DNA from: Spongospora subterranea f. sp. subterranea
Lineage: Eukaryota; Endomyxa: Phytomyxea; Phytomyxea; Plasmodiophorida
Reading direction: 5' to 3'
Assembly (NCBI GenBank): GCA_049724395.1
Contig: JAUGWO010000128.1
Location: 186,001 to 250,000, forward strand
Length of the DNA stretch: 64,000 nt
A model generated the notes under the pieces. The model worked only from the letters and a program-made list of their open reading frames with translations. It did no database searches and was not told where the DNA came from. Shown here piece by piece: positions 23,905 to 34,825 of the stretch. The position numbers and the translations under genes are program-made. The stretch's first letter is position 1. The number at the start of each line of letters is the position of its first letter.

Positions 23905-26261
23905 AGCAGAAACAAATGAAGAATGGCGACGGCACCGGTAATGTTGGTACTTGAAATTCTACCAATTAGCCATGGCGACGTGAAGCGCCCCGTGGTCATC
24001 ATTGCCCCATGGGTGTCGATGACAACGAGCCGATGACTTGGAACAATCGCGTCGAGTGAAAATAACGCGTTGTTGCCGTGGAACAATCGGTTCGGCGGTC
24101 GGTATACGTAAATGGCGTAATGTTGTAGGGGAGGGTGACCACTGAGCGTCTCGATACAAGACGGGACGACGTGCATAGTAGGTACACTTGTGCGTACACA
24201 CCAATGAAACAAACAGCGGGACGATTCAACTCATGAAACGGTGAATTCGGTCAGTGGTTTTGCGTCATCGTCGGTTTTGGAGCTGTTTTCCGTGGCAATA
24301 ACGTATACTGGCAAGCGTTGATCTGACTCCAAACATCTGTTTTAATTTGACATATTGTCGTCATCATGATGAAACCGTTGCGTAGTAGTAATACATCCAA
24401 CATTGCTATGGGATATTCTACAATTGCTTTGAAAGCGATCCCGTGCTGCAAAAATTGCCAAGCCTGACGATTTACTTTCTGTCGATGTCATCTTTTTTCA
24501 CTCCTGCCGCCACTTGTATCTAATGAACTGTCCTATCGATTGTTTTTCGTGTTAACCCCATAATTAGTGTGGCGACCGCCCCGGTGTGTTCAGGTAGTGT
24601 GGTCACACTAAGAATTGAGGAGAGCGATGCCCTATAGATGTCGAAAGCGATGGCACCGAGTTTATTTACAGCTACCGGTGCAGCCGTGACCGGAGTTGTG
24701 CCGTCCGTCGACAACGCCGTCTTGACAGATGAACCTAAAAAACCCAAGTGCAATCACTCTTACGCATCGATGCAAACCTGTAAAGTGAATCAAAGTGATG
24801 GTTAGAGTTTGGGATTGTGAAGCTCAAAAGCGGCAGGCCGTAAAATTTTCTCTATGCTTTCCTACAAATTCTTTGGAGCTCCAGCGCCAGTGGAGAGCGA
24901 CAAAAAGAGCAAAGCGCAAATGACGGTTGGAGCTCCAGGCAGTTGTAAAAAAACTTCGAGCAATTTTTTGTGGCCTGCCCCTTGAATCTTACAATCCCAT
25001 TAGCCAACCATGATATCAATTCACCAAGATCTACAGGTCATCATCGCTTTACTCAAATATGTCACACCGGAAGCGTCTATATGATTATTGACATCCCGTT
25101 TTGCATCATGCACTGCGAGCTGTAGAAAAAAGTTTTTGTTTGGGTTTATAATTTCCTCGACCATGCCGACCTCGACCTTTCTTCGATAAGCCATTGCGCA
25201 TCAACACATTTTTGGTTTTCTTGAGCTCCTGCCTGGCTATCTTTGATTTCTCAATATGTCTGCAGTTTGACACAACTGATTCGAGCACGGCGGTAAAATT
25301 TTTAAATCGCTCGCTTTTCATCCAAAAATTGTTGCAGTCCCGTAGTTCCATTTATTACCCTCAACCAATGTCCAGAAACATAACTTCCTCTCGACCATGT
25401 CTGTTAGCCTGATCAAGCTTCACGTCCCGCTAAATCAGTTGAGGGAGTTCAATCAATGCATTCTTTCTGGAATCTACGGTCCACGCTCCGGGGACTTCTT
25501 GGAAACAGATTCTGTTCTTTGAGTTCAGAAATCATTCTCACGACCATGTTCTTTGCTTCTCCTCCAACATCATCAGCGTATGCGACTTCTTACTCACCTC
25601 TGAATCCCAAAGGTCGACCATTATCAACATTGACGGCAAAAATGCTTTTTATCGATGTTTGCAATCAGGTCATCTTGGACCACACCCGCAGCAGACTTAT
25701 TCATCCGCTGCGCAAGATGGTACGCCACTGTCTTTTTCAATCAGTTCCTGCTTTCAGCGGTGCACAGTAAATTCCCGGTCAGCGAGACTTTTGGGTCACA
25801 AGCTGGTTGGGCATGCAGAGTTGAGTGTCCAGCTCGAGTCAGACTTGATTCCTGACCGCTGAGTAAAAAAGCTCTTCGTGTCGAGTGTGATGGTAATCGT
25901 TGGATGATTCATTGCCTTATTGGCTCTGGTCTATGTTCGTAGTTCCGGGTGTTGATGTCAGCAGTTCTGTTAGCAATCCCACAGATAACGAACGTCCCAA
26001 GGCAACAGTGACCGCGTAACGCGTTTGAGCGCCATACTGCACGGCTTTGAACCGATATCATTTCCTCAAATATGTGCTTATGTGTCCTGACCCTTCTTAA
26101 TAAAGCTCATTCGTTTAGTCCCTTTTATTGCTCTTACACTACTCCCAACCGCGATTTGGTTCGATCTCTTCTAGATTGAGAGTCCCAGTTTTCCGTATAT
26201 TCTTGGCCGGCCGCGCTCACATTCTTTCTATCTCTCGCCCGTTGTCCCTTCAATATGACTT
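23905..26261. other. 2.3-kb region of short degenerate frames
   Basis: Many short open frames on both strands but no domain I can name. A minus-strand patch at about 25.1-25.6 kb (GGEAKNMVVRMISELKEQN, RPLGFRGE) looks like decayed coding sequence, perhaps from a transposable element. No gene can be supported. Confidence 0.3.
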
Positions 26262-27270
26262 TGCAGAAGCGTCAGTAAAAATACAGCGAATTGAATCTTC
26301 ACGTGCATGTGCTAAAGTTGCAGAATGAGATATTGGGTTGATAGTGGCTCTAAAGGAGTCTCCATTGCTCAAATCCCATTCAAGAGAAGATATCGGAATC
26401 TTACGGGCAGCGAACTTGTTGCGTTTCTTTGCTCCAGCCATAAGGTCTTCGAGAAATTGTCGAAAGGGCTGGATAAGCGGTTCAAATTCAGGAATATGTG
26501 AACTTAGCCACGTAGATGCAAATATAATTTGCATTAAATCAGCAGCGGTGCTTGGAACGGGCATGTTGGTGAATGCAGATATGCTCGATTTAGAAACGCA
26601 AAACACGGGGGAGGCCCATTTGAGATTGCGGTTCTCGTACACAAATCCAAATTCAATGAGTTGGCGAAAATGTGAAGACAAAAATTCAGCATGAATAGGG
26701 ATGTGTCGTCGGGGTTTGCACAAAAACGGAACAGCCTTTTCCTTTAACTCTAGTATAGCAGGTTCGATTCGGAGGATCTGTTCCAAACGTGACTCGGAAT
26801 ATATGTCGAAATTCATCAATGTACTCTAGAAGAGTTACAATAAATTCGGGAGGAGCAATGCGTGCAGCTTCCGTAACACGTAGATCAAGAGCTTCGATCA
26901 AGGTCGAACCTGTGATACTAGAGTTGAAGGAAGCGGCTGTTCCGTTTTTTTCAAACCCCGACGACACATCCCTATTCATGCTGAAATTTTGTCTTCACAA
27001 TTTCGCTCTACGTGGCTAAGTTCACATATTCCTGAATTTGAACCGCTTATCCAGCCCCTTCGACAATTACTCGAAGACCTTATGGCTGGAGCCAAGAAAC
27101 GCAACAAGTTCGCTGCCCGTAAGATTCCGACATCTTTTCTTGAATAGGATTCAATCCATGAAGACTCCTTTAGAGCCACCATCAACGCAATATCTCATTC
27201 TGCAACTTTAGCACATGCACGTGAAGATTCAATTCGCTGTATTTTTACTGACGCTTCTGCAAGGCGGCCA
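26262..27270. mobile_element. Fossil LTR-retroelement polymerase fragments in inverted arrangement
   Basis: The left part (minus strand) and right part (plus strand) are diverged inverted copies of one segment. They share PEFEPLIQP, EDLMAGAKKRNKFAARK and a RNase-H-like stretch IRCIFTDAS, together with KASPVFCVSK-type spacing upstream, as in Ty3/gypsy-like polymerases. The arms are about 26262-26790 and 26903-27270, with a short centre; the left arm is longer. The element is broken, only polymerase pieces remain and no LTRs were seen. Divergence between the arms suggests it is not very recent. Confidence 0.6.
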
Positions 27271-27572
27271 TGCTTATCGTCGTCACAACGTCTGGCATCT
27301 CTCGTCATTGGCGTTTCCTTTCCAGATAATCGTCAAATAGTGTGGCCGCGGAATTCGCCACGGCAAAAATATGCGACATCCGTAAGTCCATCCTTGGCCC
27401 ACACTAATTCCCCGAGCCCACACTCTAAATACCAGATTCCGGTCAGACTCCGAGGACCAACGTCCGGCGTACCACTCTATTCTACACGGGCCAAGTCCGT
27501 CCGGACTTCGATTCCATCTTGTGTTGTTGGCATTGCAAATTGAGCTGCATTGCTGTCGCTGCTTGTTCCGAT
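27271..27572. other. Upstream region of KARS
   Basis: About 300 bp between the retroelement fossil and the KARS start. No feature was recognised; the promoter is expected here. Confidence 0.4.
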
Positions 27573-29416
27573 ATGTCCGACTTTATTATTGACGGAGTTG
27601 CTGTCAGCAAGACGTACAATTGCCTGATTGTTGAGGAAACAATGGATGTTAATGCTTGTTCGTTTACAGTGAATTCAAGCGCCACACGAAACGCCTGGCG
27701 GTTCTTGCCGCCAAAGAAGCTAAGGCAGCAAATGCTGTTGCTATAAATGGAACAGCAACGAAACAAGATGAAGAATCACTGGACCCTCGGCAGTACTTTG
27801 AGCTGAGGACAAGGGCGATGACGGCTATGCAAACTGCCGGCGTCAATCTTTATCCTCATAAATTTTCAGCTGGAACTAGCGTACCTCACGCTGTTGAGAC
27901 ATTTCAACATCTTCAAAATGGGGAGAAAAGCATCTTGATGAATTGATGACGATTGCTGGACGTTTGCACGTCAAAAGGTCTTCTGGCTCCAAGTTATTCT
28001 TCTGTTTGTGCTGGGTCGGTTCTTCTGGGGGTTTCAATGTATTGACGGACATGTATTCTTTCAGATGATCTTCGGGCAGACGGTGCTTCGATTCAGATTA
28101 TTGCGAATCGTCAGGAGTTCGATTGCGCCGAAGATTTTGACCGTGTCAATGGTTTCTTACGTCGTGGGGATCTTGTGGGAGTGTCTGGCCATATCGGCCG
28201 CGCAAACAAAGGGGAGTTGTCGATATTTGCGAAATCCCTTATCGTTCTTGCACCCTGTTTGCACATGCTTCCGTCGTATCATGGCCTCAAAAACCAAGAA
28301 CTAAGATATCGCCAACGTTATCTCGACTTGATTCTCAACAATAATACTCGGAAAGTCTTTCAAATGCGATCGAAAATCATCAATTATCTTCGCCGCTTCC
28401 TCGATGCTCGCGGCTTCTTAGAAGTCGAAACCCCAATGATGAACATGGTTGCTGGTGGTGCGACCGCTAAGCCGTTTGTCACCCATCATAATGATTTGAA
28501 CATGGACCTCTTTATGCGCGTTGCCCCTGAGTTATATCTCAAGCAATTGATCATTGGAGGTCTTGACCGTGTTTATGAAATTGGTCGACAGTTCAGAAAC
28601 GAGGGTATCGATTTGACTCACAACCCTGAGTTCACCAGCATTGAATTCTGTAAAATTGCATCGATTCTGTTTTTTTCAACTGTATTTGACTTTGGCAATT
28701 CAGACTGGGCCTACGCCGATTACCACGATCTTATGGACGTTACTGAGAAGTTGATATCAGATATGGTTCTGGAATTAACAGGTTCCTATCAAATCGAATA
28801 TCATCCCAATTCCCGATCTGACCCTGCGATTACCATCGATTTTACTCCCCCGTTCAAGCGTGTGTCCATGGTAGCTGGCGTTGAGGAAAGTGGTGGCTTC
28901 AAAATCCCTCGTCCTTTGGAAAGCGTTGAAGCGAACGAATTTCTTCAAGCCAAATGTGCGGAACTTGAACTGATTTGCACTCCTCCTGTCACCACTGCGA
29001 GATTACTTGACAAGCTCGTTGGCCACTTTCTTGAGGACTCGATTGTGAACCCGACTTTCATCATTGATCATCCAGGGCTGATGTCGCCTTTAGCGAAATA
29101 TCACCGTGACCAACCTGATTTGACGGAGAGATTTGAATTGTTTGTTTGCGGGCGTGAACTCTGTAATTCATATACCGAGCTGAACAATCCTATGGTACAA
29201 CGTGAACGGTTCGCAGAGCAAAGCAAGGACATCGATGCCGGTGACGATGAAGCCCAAGCGATTGACGAACCATTCTGTATAGCAATGGAATACGGTTTGC
29301 CACCGACCGCAGGCTGGGGGCTTGGAATCGACCGACTCTGCATGTTCCTTACTGATATGAACAATATCAAAGAGGTTCTTTTATTCCCAGCAATGAAACC
29401 TGAAACATCCGAATGA
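27573..29416 (+). CDS. KARS: Lysyl-tRNA synthetase, class II
   Basis: The enzyme charges tRNA-Lys with lysine using ATP. Start ATG 27573 gives [14 protein letters not shown]; a 61-nt intron rejoins to [18 protein letters not shown], a basic N-terminal tRNA-binding extension. The OB-fold domain follows ([20 protein letters not shown]). The class II core includes motif 2 ([16 protein letters not shown]) and motif 3 ([16 protein letters not shown]), plus the family block [11 protein letters not shown]. Three introns of about 60 nt restore YDLRADG and EFYWAYADY. Between LQNGEK and [11 protein letters not shown] near 27925 the frame changes by one base without a plausible intron. This is either a sequencing error or a real frameshift. 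Confidence 0.93.
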
Positions 29417-29451
29417 GCCCGACTTTATATACATATCAGTCTATTGTCCTT

Positions 29452-30313
29452 TTATTTTTTTGATGCCACTTTGGATGCTTTAGCGGCTTCGTACTTGCTT
29501 TTGGCTTCATCTAAATCACGGCAAATCGGCCCTGGAATATCTCCTTGGAGAGAAGTTTTCCCTTGTGGTCCTATGCAACCTTTTCTTCCATTTTGAGGGC
29601 CCACTTTATACATTTTACCGGCTTTAAGGTCCTTGATGACCTTTTTCATAGAGCTCTCAGTTAGATCTTCAACATAATCGTCGTTGATCTGAACCATTGG
29701 GGCATTCACACATGCTCCTAAACATTCAACTTCGGTCACGGTAAACATTCCGTCTTCGGTAGTTTCTACAGAAAATCAACAAAAGAATATAGAGCCAGAC
29801 ATCTTTAATTACCTCCACTCTTGATTCCGATCTCCTCATGGATGGCTTTCATAAGGCTTTCCGATCCCTTATTCATGCATGGAGTTGTACCGCACAGCTG
29901 AATATGATATTTTCCAACAGGTTCCCGGTTGAACATGGAATAGAAAGAGCACGTCTCAAAAACCCGAACTGGAGGCACTTCGACAATTCTGGCAATGTCT
30001 ATCATTGCTACAAGTGGGATCCAGTTCTTGTTTTGCCTTTGCGCAATCCATAATAACGGTAAAGTGGCAGACGCTTTGTAATTTGACGGGTATTTTTTAA
30101 GGACTGCAGATATTTCGCCTAAATAATGCGGTTTTAGACCGCCAAGTGATGAAAAACAGTTGCTGAAATTTTACGCTGGGATTCTTCAGTCCATGTCCAA
30201 GGAGTGGAGAGGTTGTTATGGGGAGATTCGCGGTGCTGTGGCAAGGCGGAAAGGTAGCGACGAGCGATCGGTATTGTCGTACGCCATCGAGCCACCAGAT
30301 TTACAGAAGACAT
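29452..30313 (-). CDS. NDUFV2: NADH:ubiquinone oxidoreductase 24-kDa subunit (NDUFV2/NuoE)
   Basis: This is the peripheral-arm subunit of mitochondrial complex I that carries the N1a 2Fe-2S cluster. Start ATG 30313 gives MSSVNLVARWRTTIPIARRY, a basic mitochondrial targeting sequence, followed by HRESPHNNLSTPWTWTEES. A 59-nt intron rejoins to REISAVLKKYPSNYKASATL. Then come PPVRVFETCSFYSMFNREP, the cluster ligands LCGTTPC and, after a 47-nt intron, VECLGACVNAPMVQIND, giving the usual four cysteines. The C-terminus is lysine-rich (KASKVASKK). It is convergent with KARS, with 35 bp between the stop codons. Confidence 0.93.
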
Positions 30314-30379
30314 AATCTTTGTTTGTTATCCCCCTGAAAGGTTCAACAGGCAAAAATCGCCCCGCCCTCTTAATGAATC

Positions 30380-30610
30380 GGTAACCCTAGGGTGGTGTAT
30401 GTAGCCGCTCATGAGTGAGGTGGCGCACCTACTCCTATGTACAGTACCGCTGGCACCGGCCAGTTATTACAGGGGGGCCGTAGGGTACGTACACGACCCT
30501 ACGGCACTGCAGGACGGCGAGGTTCTGCTCCCGGAGCAGCATGTGCGGGGCCCGCCGCGGCACCTGGTGCCCATCACCGTGGATGATGCGCCTCAACCAT
30601 GGCCGCGATC
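30380..30610. other. GC-rich island with a strong hairpin
   Basis: About 230 bp clearly richer in G+C than the flanks. It includes an inverted repeat GCCGTAGGGT / ACCCTACGGC at 30477-30505 with a 9-nt loop, and GGCCCGCCGCGG. It might be a structured non-coding RNA or a remnant of an inserted sequence; no RNA family was recognised. Confidence 0.3.
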
Positions 30611-31050
30611 TTCGAGGGCAAGCTCCGGCTTGCTCAAAGGACCGAGTCAGAAATGCAATGTTCATATTGCCGGGGCAAATTCCCAAAAGGCATTAAACTT
30701 CGGTGAATCTAAATACGAAACCCCGTTGAGTGTACTGACTCAAAGCTGTTCTTAGGGGGTTTTTATTTAGATTTACATTTACCAAAGTTTATTGTTTTTC
30801 CCGAGTTTTTAGCCCGGGCAACATGATCCTTTGAGCAAAGCAATCCGTCGCTTGTTATCGGTCTCTCGACGATCGCGGCCGTGGAAGTTGAGGTACATTA
30901 TCCACAAAGACTCCATGAACATTGCATTTCTGACTCGGTCCTTTGACCAAATCAATCCGTGGGTTGTTATCGGTCTCTCGACGATGGAACCCCAGTGTGA
31001 AGAAACGATCCTTATGCTTCAAATGACGTTTGAATGTGTTCTCAAATAAG
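30594..31050. repeat. Direct and inverted copies of a ~114-bp coding-like unit
   Basis: A segment beginning ATGAACATTGCATTTCTGAC and containing GTTATCGGTCTCTCGACGAT occurs as about 1.5 tandem copies at 30831-31010 (period about 114 bp), and a diverged inverted copy lies at about 30594-30675. Translations share MNIAFLTRSF followed by E/D-Q on opposite strands. The conservation at protein level suggests decayed or duplicated exons of an unknown gene. Confidence 0.55.
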
Positions 31051-31125
31051 TGGATTTTCGCAGAAGACAGTCAGAGTTTGCCCAGACGATTGCTTAATTA
31101 AGTATTTATGTACTCTTCGTTTGTA

Positions 31126-31730
31126 TCATGTCTCAGGCTCGCCATAAAATGCAGCGCGAGTCCCCACATAGATGGGCAATAAAACACCCATTCTCGGCAG
31201 AAGGTTGAACGCCAAAACCATATCGCTTTGACCATTTACGATAAATGCCATATAATAGATAACCCTGAACATGGTAATCCCCTCATTGATCTGATCTGAC
31301 ATTGAGTTGAAAGAAATACTGAGTTTGCGATTACTGACAACAATTGATGATATTTTATCCTTATCGATGAATACATGGGATTCCTTTCCGGAAAACGATT
31401 TCCTTGTAATTTGCACCCCCAATTCCTGAACAACAAGCAGGGTTTCTGCCCGAACATCAACGGTAAGAACATTTCGATTTGATATGCGATCATACCTTCG
31501 CAGACCGTTTTCATGAGACTAGTTATGCGCCAAGTCATAAGGCAGATACAGATAATAAGAAATGGATCCGTCAAGATTATGCTCTGGCGACAAGCGATTG
31601 AGATCAGGATATATAAACAGCAGGCAGTGCCGACAACATAATCAACTGTGTCGATTGGCGACCCAATACGGCGAACTGTAAACCTCCTGATGTCTGAAGG
31701 AAGACGCTCAATATCGCATTGCACCTCCAT
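31126..31730 (-). CDS. PIGH: GPI-GlcNAc transferase subunit PIG-H/GPI15
   Basis: PIG-H is an ER-membrane subunit of the complex that adds GlcNAc to phosphatidylinositol, the first step of GPI-anchor synthesis. Start 31730 (MEVQCDIERLPSDIRRFTVR) leads to two hydrophobic helices (VVGTACCLYILISIACR and DPFLIICICLMTW). A 50-nt intron rejoins to EETLLVVQELGVQITRKSF, then HVFIDKDKISSIVV, and a 39-nt intron gives NQINEGITMFRVIYYMAFIV, and finally LLPRMGVLLPIYVGTR. The LGVQ and INEGI..RVIYYL blocks match the family. Length of about 170 residues is as usual. Confidence 0.85.
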
Positions 31731-32388
31731 CAGGAGGATTATGTCGCAATATCCGTTAAATGCGCCGTGCGAATATCGGCAAGGACCCAGAGGGCAGTTT
31801 TGGTGCCGGGTTGTTGATCGTCCAGAATCAATGAAATTTTCGCAAATCGGACGTGCGGTATGTTAGAGAGCACCTTCTGCAACAGGAAGTTCTGTTATTT
31901 CGTTCTAACCAAAACAAATAAAAACAGTTCGCCCATATGACATCAGATTGATTGTGTAGAGGTTTCAGTGAGGTCGCTAGTGTAAGTATCGCTTGATTAA
32001 TAATGTGGATTTCTTACAAAACCGCGAGTTTTACCAACCATCCTTGTGTCATTTTGTATTATTATTTTCAGCCATTAATCTGGGAAGTTGCAATCGAAGC
32101 GGTGAATGTGTCGTACCCACACGTTATTGCATATACTTACCACAGAATCGATTTTTTTCACAATCAGTGTTAGCCAGAGGATAAACAGCGACCAGCACCT
32201 GCAGGTGTTTGCCCAATTGGCCGTTATTCAGGGTCTGTTGGGCATTGCTTGGCCCTCCCCCCCACAGGTTGTACTGTAGTAACAGCAACTGTTCCCGCAA
32301 TCATCAGTCCGTGTGTTCAACCACAGACCGAAACTGCTGGATAATCGGGAGTTGGCTGTCTCCTTTTACTTGTTGACAGCCGCATACC
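31731..32388. other. Intergenic between divergent PIGH and TFIIH p62 genes
   Basis: About 650 bp shared by two divergent genes, so it probably holds both promoters. Short frames show no domain. Confidence 0.45.
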
Positions 32389-34488
32389 ATGTCCACCGAC
32401 CAAATCCTCTTCTCGTGTCCGTCTGTTCAATATAAAAAACAATCTGGGCAGCTTCATGTCGCGCCGAACCGAATAATTTTCTTTACAGAATCAAAGCAAT
32501 TGTCAATCAGCCGGGAATCTATAACAGGTTCGATTGCTTTTCTTCTCTTCTCGGATGATAATTCTTGATAGATTGCATTGGTAGTCGTTCAACCTCTTTG
32601 AAGGCACAAGTCGCAACCGCGTCAAAAACCTACGTCTTCGTTTTCGGCGATGGAAAATCTAGAGATGCGTTCTTGTCACATGTCAATTCGACGACACCGG
32701 CTGCTTCCGTTGCGGTTCTTCCAGAAACTCAAACGAAAATATCAGCAACTGTGCAACAAGAACCTATATCTTTCTCTGGAACGTCAGCGGAAGCCCAAAT
32801 CAGGGCATTGCTACTGGCTAGAGATCCAATGCTGCGTCGTGCATACCATGAAGTTGTTCATTATCCCAATGCTGAAATGCATTCTGATATGTTTTGTTAG
32901 GTTGTGGAAGAATCTAAGCTTATATCGTCCGCTGAATTTTGGCGAACGCGCGAGCATTTGTTGGAGTTGGAGAGGCATTCAACACAAGCTCAAAGAGTTG
33001 GTTTATCCTCAGCGATGCTTGCTGCTGTTCAGCCAACAACAAATGTTCAACTCTTTTTTATTTTCTCCATTTTTTCTTCTGAGTTTCTCTCTAGGGAGCG
33101 TCAGCCGGTGTTGTGGCGTATACTTTGAGCAGCGGCGCCATAGTGGAAATTCTTGCAAAACATCCTGCAGTGCGACGCGCATATGAAGAATATGTTCCTG
33201 AACAGTTAACTGAACAAGAGTTTTGGTCCGTTTCTTGGTCAGAAACTGAACTCCGCTTTTAACAATGCGTAAAGGACCAAATATTTTCAGTCGCAGTACT
33301 TTAAGCGTGCCCGTGATCACTTTGTTGGGGCAGTTGCCGAGGATTCCGTTTTGAACCCAATTCACGATATATTCTCCCATTTTGAAGAACAACCTTCCGA
33401 GGGTGATTCCGCAGTATGCAGAAAATCATTGATGATTGAAATTATCTGATAATCGTTTATTCTAGGATCAGTCTTTGAAGCCTGCTGTTACTTTGAACAG
33501 GATGGTGGATTTAAGCCTCAATGAAAGAGAGCAAGAAGAGCAGGAAGGCAAAGGCATATTATCTACTAGAGAGCGGTCAAGAATGGAATTAATCAAGGAA
33601 TTCAATAATCATTCCAAAATCGTTCTTAGTACTGCTGGAAAGCATACTGATACTTCTGAAGTGATTACTGAGAGGTGATTGCATTTATATCTATATGGTG
33701 AACATCGATCATTAATGTCATGTAGAACATGTTTTGAGGCAAATGAGCTTGACCTCACTAAAAGTCATGTAAGCTCCGCTCCCATGCCAGTTCCTCTTCG
33801 CCAGATGGATGAAAGTTTTCGTTTTGTGAAAGCGGAAGCGGCTGAAATATTCAACGATGTATTCAAAAATGGTAGATGCGTCATTGTCATTGAATGACCT
33901 AGTGTTTGTTAGAACAGGGTTATTTCTCATGGGTTTCCTCCAATCTTAACGCAGCTGACACATCAATGCCGGACTACAGACAAAAAATCATCTGCCAAGT
34001 CTGCGTTTGTTATTTTCAACGCAGACCAGCCTGGTACCTAGGCCATTGCGAATTCTCGATTTGAATCATGTTTACGATTGGTTCCAACAGATGAACGAAT
34101 TCCCGATAAAATACTTGAAGCTGTAAAGAGTCGTACTATCAAGGCAACCGAACTGCTGCGCCATTTTTGGTCCTGCTTTCCTCTTACAGCAGAGTAACCT
34201 TACTACCATTTTGATTTCGCAACTTTAGCGAAATGTCGCACGTTCTATGTGATGATAATTCTGCACAGATCGCGCATTCGTATAGATCGCTATGCTCAGA
34301 CACTTACTGTGCTTGACGCTGATATCAAGAAGCTTCGTAGCCGATTGCACGCTGCAAAGTATAGTTTGTTTGTGCCGTTGTTTGATCCAGCAATCAAGAC
34401 CTTACAAGAGGCGGCTGAGAAAAGGGAGCAGCTCACGTCGAAAGATGTCAAATCGATTGTATCCAATAAAAGGTCCCGGCTAGAATAA
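32389..34488 (+). CDS. GTF2H1: TFIIH core subunit p62/TFB1
   Basis: p62 is part of core TFIIH, which opens promoters and repairs DNA by nucleotide excision. Start ATG 32389 gives MSTDQILFSCPSVQYKKQSG, the PH-like domain, continued by FVFGDGKSRDAFLSHV. Two BSD-type helical modules follow: DPMLRRAYHEVVHYPNAE with EFWRTREHLLELE, and KHPAVRRAYEEYVPEQLTE with EFWS. Then come YFKRARDHFVGAVAEDSVLN and RMELIKEFNNHSKIVL. The C-terminal helices read KATELLRHFWSCFPLT, IDRYAQTLTVLD and SLFVPLFDPAIKTLQEA. This order is the full family layout. Six or more short introns interrupt it. It ends at 34488. Confidence 0.88.
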
Positions 34489-34825
34489 CCCGCCCTACAG
34501 GGTCGTCCGGCAATCTTTGGGTGGCAAGGAGCCAGCCGAGCCCTTGCCACTGGCCGTTGAGCACCCCTCTAGACAGTGTAGCAGTATGAGGCGGCCAGGC
34601 ACCGACCGACCGGCCGACACTGGGTCAATATCAGCTGGCCGGTCGCCGTTCACATCCTCTTTGACCCCCTGTCCACTCTCAGGTATCGAGGGCCCTGTGC
34701 CTGGTCACTTACGATACCCAGTCTGACCGATCCAGCGAGCGGCCTCTCTATTGTCATCATTAATCTAACCAGGTTGGTCTTGATACCATTGGCAAGATTT
34801 CGAACAAAGCCTGGATCCGTGCATA
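34489..34825. other. GC-rich intergenic with a hairpin (34521-34550)
   Basis: Directly after the TFIIH p62 stop codon lies a GC-rich stretch with the inverted repeat GTGGCAAGG / CCTTGCCAC and a 12-nt loop. It may act as an RNA 3'-end structure or come from a small non-coding gene. This cannot be decided from sequence alone. Confidence 0.35.

Noticed and set aside
24520-24753. Minus-strand 77-codon frame with Ala/Thr-rich sequence
   Set aside because: No domain, no splice context and no similarity to any family I know.
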